Below, one piece after another: positions 58,745-64,000 of a stretch of 64,000 bases of DNA (position 1 is the stretch's first letter; each line of letters opens with the position of its first letter). A model generated the notes under the pieces. The model did not search any database. It saw only the letters and a program-made list of their open reading frames with translations, and was not told where the DNA came from. The position numbers and the translations under genes were made by a program. This stretch comes from Diphasiastrum complanatum (taxonomy: Eukaryota; Streptophyta; Lycopodiopsida; Lycopodiales; Lycopodiaceae): NCBI GenBank assembly GCA_029204225.1, contig CM055095.1:74827501-74891500 (forward strand). The letters are read 5' to 3'.

Positions 58745-59115
58745 GAGCTACTTGATTGGTAAGGATCTTTGGAAAGATTTGGAGAAAAAGGAGGTGAAAC
58801 CTGAGGAATTAATGGTGACGCTCTTGAACAATGTGAGACTAGCATTGGCACTACGTCACTAGAGATTGTGGTTTTACTCATATTGTGGATGCCACTATAT
58901 TTGTGCAAGCCAAGGATGCACTCAAAGCCTTGTATGAAGTTCCAAATACTTCTGAAGTCTGGTCAATCGTGATTCAACTATTGATTGCCTCACCAGGCTC
59001 AAGGAAATCAAAAGATCATTGCTTGCTATTGAAGAGCAACTAAAGGACAATGATCTTATGCCAATCTCCTTGAATAGCTGCTCTTCAACATATGTAGGAG
59101 AAACAAGCAATGAAG
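58700..59115 (+). pseudogene. Copia gag fragment
   Basis: The + strand with frameshifts reads ELDDKSYLIGKDLWKDL, then AKDALKALYEVPNTSEVW, then LTRLKEIKRSLLAIEEQLKD and NDLMPISLNS. This is the UBN2-type Copia gag (consensus ..AWDAL...Y......L...L..LK..E....E HLTRFKEI...L...). Protease and pol do not follow. Confidence 0.65.
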
Positions 59116-60440
59116 AACCTTGTGGGACATGATTTGGTTTAAGCACTTTTTGCTAAAAGTAGATGTGAAGGGGAGTAATGGATTGAGCAAAGAACAAAGA
59201 TGGCTCAAGCCTCAAGAGCAAAAGCACAAGTAGAAGTAACAACACAAGAGGTAATTAGTTAAGAGTAAATTGCGCCAGAACAAAGAAAGGTAAATAAGTG
59301 CTATTACTATGGCAAATTTTGCTCTTTTAGAAATTAACGTAGAAGGTGGGATTCGGCACCCCGCCCTCATACCAAGCACTCTAACCAGGCTGGTAAAGCA
59401 CGTTTTTCTCTCTGTAGGATAGAGACCTGTCTGCCACAAAAATGAGTATGCAAGAGTATACTATAAACACAAAAGGAAATTAGAAAAAACCTAGGAACAA
59501 GCACTTATGTCGAAAGACTCTTAGCAATTTGACTTAGCAACAAAAGTAATTGAAGATCTTACATGAACCCATACACAAGCATAATGTAACTGCGGAAAAA
59601 TGCTTATCAATCAACAACCAAGAACATTGAAAGTTATCTTGTCCACTTTGCTTATCATTTGAGGATCATATGACCCATACACAGCTATTGAGCTCTCATG
59701 AGTTACTTGATCTAAATACCAAATTTTGATCCAAATTGTTTTGGTCTTGGCCAAGTCCATTAAGAGATTGATAAATATTAGTAAGCAAAATTGGTAAAAA
59801 CCTTCATGATGAACTGTAGAATGTGGTTCTCTCAAGAACAAAAGAGGTAAAAAATGGGAGTATGGAAGTGCTAGACAATATTGCACATGGTATCAAAGCT
59901 ATTAGTGCCATTCCTATGAAAACATCAGTTGATAAGGTCAAAGAAGTCTAGAATGTGTTTTTTTAATTGATCTTGTGTCAAGGATAATGCATGACATAAC
60001 AAAGGAGACATGCAATCTTCACTCACGTTATACATTTGTGATATGGACAAAGCTTATGTGCATTTTGGATATTTTGGTATTGATAGGCACAACTTACCAT
60101 TCCATCATTGATAGTCAGTTATAGGTGCTTAATTGCATCTTAGAGGTATATTTGTGACACTTTTTGTAGGCAAGACTAAGAGTAGCATCTATGATTAGCT
60201 AAGTATAGTTATGATAACATTATGAGCATTTGCACAAGGCTATGCACTAACATTGCCAGTTATTCAATTACCATCTGAGGATATATTAGTTCTGGTGGCT
60301 TCAATCTTATTGCTAGAGAGACCATATACTACGTGAAGGGTCACTTGCACCATATGCACAATAGTAGTACAAGGATGTTACTTTGACACCAAAACTATCT
60401 TCAAGGCTAGTTTGTTTCTTGCACTTATGCTATGAAAATT
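59116..60440. other. Unassigned region with a possible Copia primer-binding site
   Basis: TGGTATCAAAGC at 59888-59899 after TTGCACA resembles a Met-type primer-binding site after an LTR end, with one mismatch. No LTR pair or gag was seen. Otherwise no gene. Confidence 0.35.
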
Positions 60441-60444
60441 ATCA

Positions 60445-60790
60445 CTTGTCTTTTTATTTAATCTCAAACAAGGAATTGGCTCTAGGCTATTATGGTCCCT
60501 TTTGCATATTGAGGAAATTTAGCCCTAACCTTATGCTAGCTGCATCTTCCTTCTATTTCAAAGGCTTGCAATCTATTCCACATAAGCTTATTGTGCACTT
60601 TAATTGGGGTGGATGAGCATCATGATGTTGATTCACCCATTGATCCAAAGTTATTTCCTTTCTTGCCAATTGCTATCCTACAGTCACAGGTCCAATGTAG
60701 TCGGCGCCACTCGTCCTATTGACGAGGCTACTTGGGGGCATATACACCTTTGCTTTAAGACTAGGTTTGAGCTTCTTGTCACTATTGATC
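60445..60790 (+). pseudogene. Gypsy integrase C-terminal fragment
   Basis: Reads LALGYYGPFCILRKFSPN, matching the conserved Gypsy integrase tail (YYGPF.IL..I....Y.L.LP), then IPHKLIVHFNWGG. In another frame IDPKLFPFLPIAILQ comes next, then RPIDEATWGHI (usual ..P.DEATWE..). It is the part just before the 3' LTR in plant Gypsy elements, but no LTR was identified to the right. Confidence 0.7.
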
Positions 60791-62214
60791 AGGATAAAAG
60801 GTCCTTTTGCGAGGCTTCTTCACATCGTTTTTGCGTTGTTTATAGCACACGTATAACCACATTATCATCTCCCAAGCATGTTGACTTTTTCCCTCCAAAG
60901 GCCTCTCATTTGAACAACCTTTTGGGTTACTACCTAGCGTAAACATCTTAGGAAGTTTTTAGTTGAATAAAAAGCTATGGATCGAGAACACGTCATTGAA
61001 CTAAAGGTTTTATAAATTGTAAGCTCTTTTGGCCTATAAGAATTCACTTATTGGATTGATGCCAATAGTTTATGTTTGCAGAGAAGGTTCTCATGCATTG
61101 GGATAACACTTGTAGTTTGACTTGCTTGATGTTCACAATTTTTATGTAGCACTTACATGTCTCATGGTTTTTTGGTTTTTGGTAAAGCATTTGACATAGA
61201 TTCAGATTTCGTTTGCCTCAATTTGGGTCACATAATGCTTATGAGAAATTATTTAGGTTTCAGCAGTGGAGGCAACTACCAAGGACGAGTGGGAATCACA
61301 ATGTCAACTTTGGCCAACGTCTTTTCATCCTAATTCGTGGTTTGTGCCTCTACCTAAAGTACCATGTTGGGAGTGTGCATGATGCACAGTTATAAGAAGG
61401 AAACATGTGAATGTATAAGGGCTTCTATATATTTAGCATCACATTAAGCAAATAGACAATAAAAGACAATAAGTGAGCAATTATTTAATCAAGAATATTG
61501 AGAGAACACCAATCCATGCCAACCCTACAATGAGTCTTCTATAAAGAAGTCAAGATTAATGCAAATCAAAAGTTGTCAAAAGAATGTCTCATCGCCTACT
61601 TATATTCTACCAGTTAACAAACCCTAGCATGCTAACCAACAAACTCTAGGGACTAATCAACCATCTACGCCCCTTATAGAAGGGCCTAATAAGCATTGGG
61701 ATGAAATAATAACAGGGTCCTTATATAGTAAATGGATCTACAAAAGTTAAGTGAGTTATGTGCCAATAATGTCAACTAAAGCCCTAATGTGCCACATGCC
61801 CATAACATCTCCCAACTAACAAAAACAATACCATCAATGTGTGATATACATTTCTCCTCGAACATAGTATTAGTAGTTATGACATTCTATGATAGGGGTA
61901 GTGGATGTTCCAAGTCAAAAAAAGGCTTATCTTAGCTGATTGTTAGTACTATAGGAGTGAAATACGATCTCATTCCCTCTTGGCTTGTTTGGCTGTCACA
62001 TTGATGAGTTGGATGAGGAAGGTGGGCCATCTATCTTGTTCTATATGACATTAATTTGAGCTACCTCTCACAACTCTAGGTTTCTATATTTTCATGGACG
62101 ACACGTGCAAAGCTTAAACATTAATTCTTAACACATTAATGAGTTTTGGAGTTTCTTCTTGTAGGTGTTTTAGGCTCCATTGAACTTATTTGAGATGTAC
62201 TACTTTTTTAGTCT
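60791..62214. other. Unassigned region
   Basis: No gene or element recognised; the 60-codon frame at 61213 lacks motifs. Confidence 0.5.
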
Positions 62215-62975
62215 TATGACAGGATATGCCGGTTATGTTCACTGGGAGAGGTGGAGACTGAGGAGCACTTCATTTTCAGGTGTCCGGCTTATTATGAGAT
62301 ACGTTGTCGCTATCACTGCTTATTCAGAGATTCACCTGCCACTCTACGTTCTCTCATCGCCTATGAGGATCCTTGGTGTGTGGCCCTTATGTTACACGAG
62401 ATGTCCCTGATTTGGAGTGTCTTTGCACAACTAGGTATTCATGATACACGAACTCAGATTACAACTTTCTTCTCCAGGAGGAGAACTTGGGCGGATTCAG
62501 AGATAGATGACGATACTCCTATTCCTATACGAGATCAACATCGTGATCAACGTCATTGTACGGTACCCCACAGACCTGATACTCGGACCTCCAAAGGGAG
62601 AGCATATATTAGGAGACATCGTCCTAGTCAACACTAGATTATGAGACGTAGTCATCGTTTGCGGATCACTATTGCATCAGATCCTCTGGCTTCATCGAGC
62701 ACATATATTTCATCCTTTTTTAGTCGTCTTTTCTTAGCACTTTTCTCAGCAGGGACACCCACACATATTGTATCACCTCTCATATTTCACCCTGGGAGTA
62801 GAGTAGAGTAGAGATCTATCTACTAGTCTTTCTTATCTATTAGTTGTTTGTACTACTAGAGACATTTATATGCTCCTTTTAGTGTTTATCATACTTGAGA
62901 TGTACTCGTTGGTCTTATATGCCTTTTGGCATTTAAAAGACATTAATAAAGCTCTCTCTCTCTCTCTCACTAGCT
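62215..62975 (+). mobile_element. LINE 3' end: zinc-binding region (zf-RVT-like), 3' UTR and CT tail
   Basis: The open frame from before 62251 to 62637 contains CRLCSLGEVETEEHFIFRCPAY in two parts (CRLCS, then ETEEHFIFRCP). This is the C-x2-C...H-x4-C signature at the C-terminus of plant non-LTR reverse transcriptases. About 100 residues follow to a stop at 62637, then ~330 bases of 3' UTR ending ATTAATAAAG and a CT repeat (about 62950-62969), a typical LINE tail. RT and endonuclease are absent, so this is a 5'-truncated copy, as is usual for LINEs. Confidence 0.7.
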
Positions 62976-62981
62976 GACACT

Positions 62982-63677
62982 ATGGCTCCCCCTCGCAGTT
63001 CAGCCCCCCTCGCACCGCACACACCTCCCGCTCCCCTGCCCCTAGCGTTGCCATCTCAACCTCTCCCCCCCCTCGTTGAAGCCACCCTTCCCCTCGTTGA
63101 ACCCACCCCCCTCCTCGCTGTTTGCCCACCCCCTAGCCTCGCTATCTGTTCACCCCCTACCCCCGGAGCTTGTTCACCCAATGCCCTCGCTGAAACCACC
63201 CCCCCCCCCCCCCCCCCTCCTGTTTGCCCACCCCCTACCCTGGTGGAAATCAACCCTGCCCTCGTGGAAACCAACCCTGCCCTCATTATCTGTTCACTCC
63301 CTGTCCTCGCTGATTGCTCACCCCCTGATCTGCTAACTGATGATGTGGCAACGCTGCCTGTTGATGTGTCTATTGATACAACACCCCACCCCCCCTTCCC
63401 TGCTTCCTCTTCTCCATCCTCTTCTTCATTTCCATCTTCTGCTCTTCCTTCCACATCACACCAGTCCCACCAGGCAGTTCTACCCCCACTCCCTCCTCCT
63501 GCCTCTTCTAACATCCCTGCTCCTTTCTCTTCTTCTACCTCGGACTCTGCTCTAAATACCACTGCTGGACTTCTTCCCATTCCTAGTTCCCAGACAGCTA
63601 CAATGCTCTCATCTACGACTCACATCCCATACACTCCCTCCAAATCCACCGAACTTTTTGATCCAAGGCCATCTTAA
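62982..63677 (+). CDS. Open proline-rich frame of 231 codons
   Basis: Begins at ATGGCTCCCCCTCGC just after the LINE's CT tail. It is uninterrupted and made mostly of Pro, Ser, Leu, Ala and Thr with quasi-repeats (LVETNPAL, CPPPSLA, CSPP) and a run of seven Pro encoded by a 19-base C run (63199-63217). No signal peptide or known domain. It ends next to an LTR-like sequence. Possibilities are a linker from a decayed retroelement, a hydroxyproline-rich-type exon, or C-rich DNA that stays open by composition. Confidence 0.3.
   Translation: MAPPRSSAPLAPHTPPAPLPLALPSQPLPPLVEATLPLVEPTPLLAVCPPPSLAICSPPTPGACSPNALAETTPPPPPPPVCPPPTLVEINPALVETNPALIICSLPVLADCSPPDLLTDDVATLPVDVSIDTTPHPPFPASSSPSSSSFPSSALPSTSHQSHQAVLPPLPPPASSNIPAPFSSSTSDSALNTTAGLLPIPSSQTATMLSSTTHIPYTPSKSTELFDPRPS
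63199..63217. repeat. Poly-C run
   Basis: Nineteen consecutive C. Confidence 0.9.
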
Positions 63678-64000
63678 GTTTGTCTTAAGTTCAGTTGGAC
63701 CCAATGTTGGTCATGTGCTGACACGTGGGTCGTTAGGGGTCTAATTTTGTTTAGGTGCCCTATCCTGACTTTTGGGGGTGCCCTACATTTAGTAAGTGGT
63801 TAACCTTAGGGTTTGGTGGGATTTGGCCACATCCAGGTAGAGTACTTAGATGCTCATTGTGTATTCCATTTCAACAGTTTGGCTAAGCATTGCTCTCCAT
63901 TGCTCTTGTTGCTGTTTTCTCTCTCTCTCTCTCTCTCTTAGAGTTGGGCGCCCAGCCTCTTCTCTCTTGTTTTCTGTGGAGATTGATTGATAACTAGATC
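63667..64000 (+). repeat. Partial LTR related to the 48-50 kb element
   Basis: Shares AGTTGGACCCAAT.TTGGTC, CGTGGGTC, TCTAATT, TGACTTTTGGGGGTGCCC, CTTAGGGTTTGG and GGAGATTGAT with the LTRs at 48305 and 50129. It lacks the first ~110 bases, has a short CT repeat at about 63918-63938, and runs to the window end. Confidence 0.7.

Noticed and set aside
59310-59410. tRNA-like sequence on the minus strand (GGTTAGAGTGCTTGGTATG, then GTGCCGAATCCC)
   Set aside because: The D-arm text is suggestive, but the B box has an extra base and the T stem does not pair. No related copy was seen in the window.
63056-63580. 174-codon minus-strand Gly/Glu-rich open frame
   Set aside because: Antisense shadow of the C-rich proline frame.

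Overview
This is a stretch of a large, repeat-rich nuclear genome of a land plant. There are many Ty1/copia and Ty3/gypsy LTR retrotransposon remains with plant-type primer-binding sites (initiator-Met and Asp tRNA), LINE fragments, dinucleotide microsatellites and one GT-AG split gene. There are no bacterial operons or ribosome-binding sites. I cannot name the species. Element labels (Copia-A, Gypsy-B and so on) are mine.

Layout. 1-5509: a decayed Copia element (Copia-A) with its 3' LTR complete and its 5' LTR cut by the window edge. 5510-6240: fragments of another Copia (minus strand) and of a Gypsy integrase. 6240-16600: mostly unassigned AT-rich DNA holding a Gypsy gag-protease relic (minus), a 56-bp tandem duplication, a tRNA-like sequence and a LINE reverse transcriptase relic. 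16655-17931 (minus): the only convincing host gene, a Cys/His-rich putative zinc-binding protein with an alanine-rich tail. Its single predicted intron lies inside a four-copy tandem duplication of its own coding sequence. 18650-19037: a degenerate tandem repeat holding a tRNA-sized insertion. 19038-26389: three abutting Copia relics (B, C, D). 26390-30290: LTR start and unassigned DNA. 30298-33642 (minus): Copia-E, internally deleted but with both LTRs and a perfect 5-bp target duplication. 33900-39973: Gypsy-B, lacking integrase, with long GA tracts in both LTR copies. 42062-43540: Copia-G. 48305-50515: a short LTR element carrying only a gag start. 51640-53970: Gypsy-C, interrupted at 52735-53454 by a Mutator-like inverted-repeat element that carries a duplicated exon-like fragment. 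57000-62975: scattered Gypsy, Copia and LINE pieces. 62982-63677: an open proline-rich frame of unknown status. 63667-64000: part of an LTR related to that of the 48-kb element.

Almost all coding potential is retrotransposon pol/gag broken by stops, frameshifts and deletions, so no element here looks autonomous. The two most informative loci are the predicted intron apparently created by tandem duplication (about 17.38-17.60 kb) and the 720-bp foldback element with a 10-bp target duplication inside a Gypsy integrase frame (52.7-53.5 kb). Coordinates were read by eye and may be off by one or two bases.
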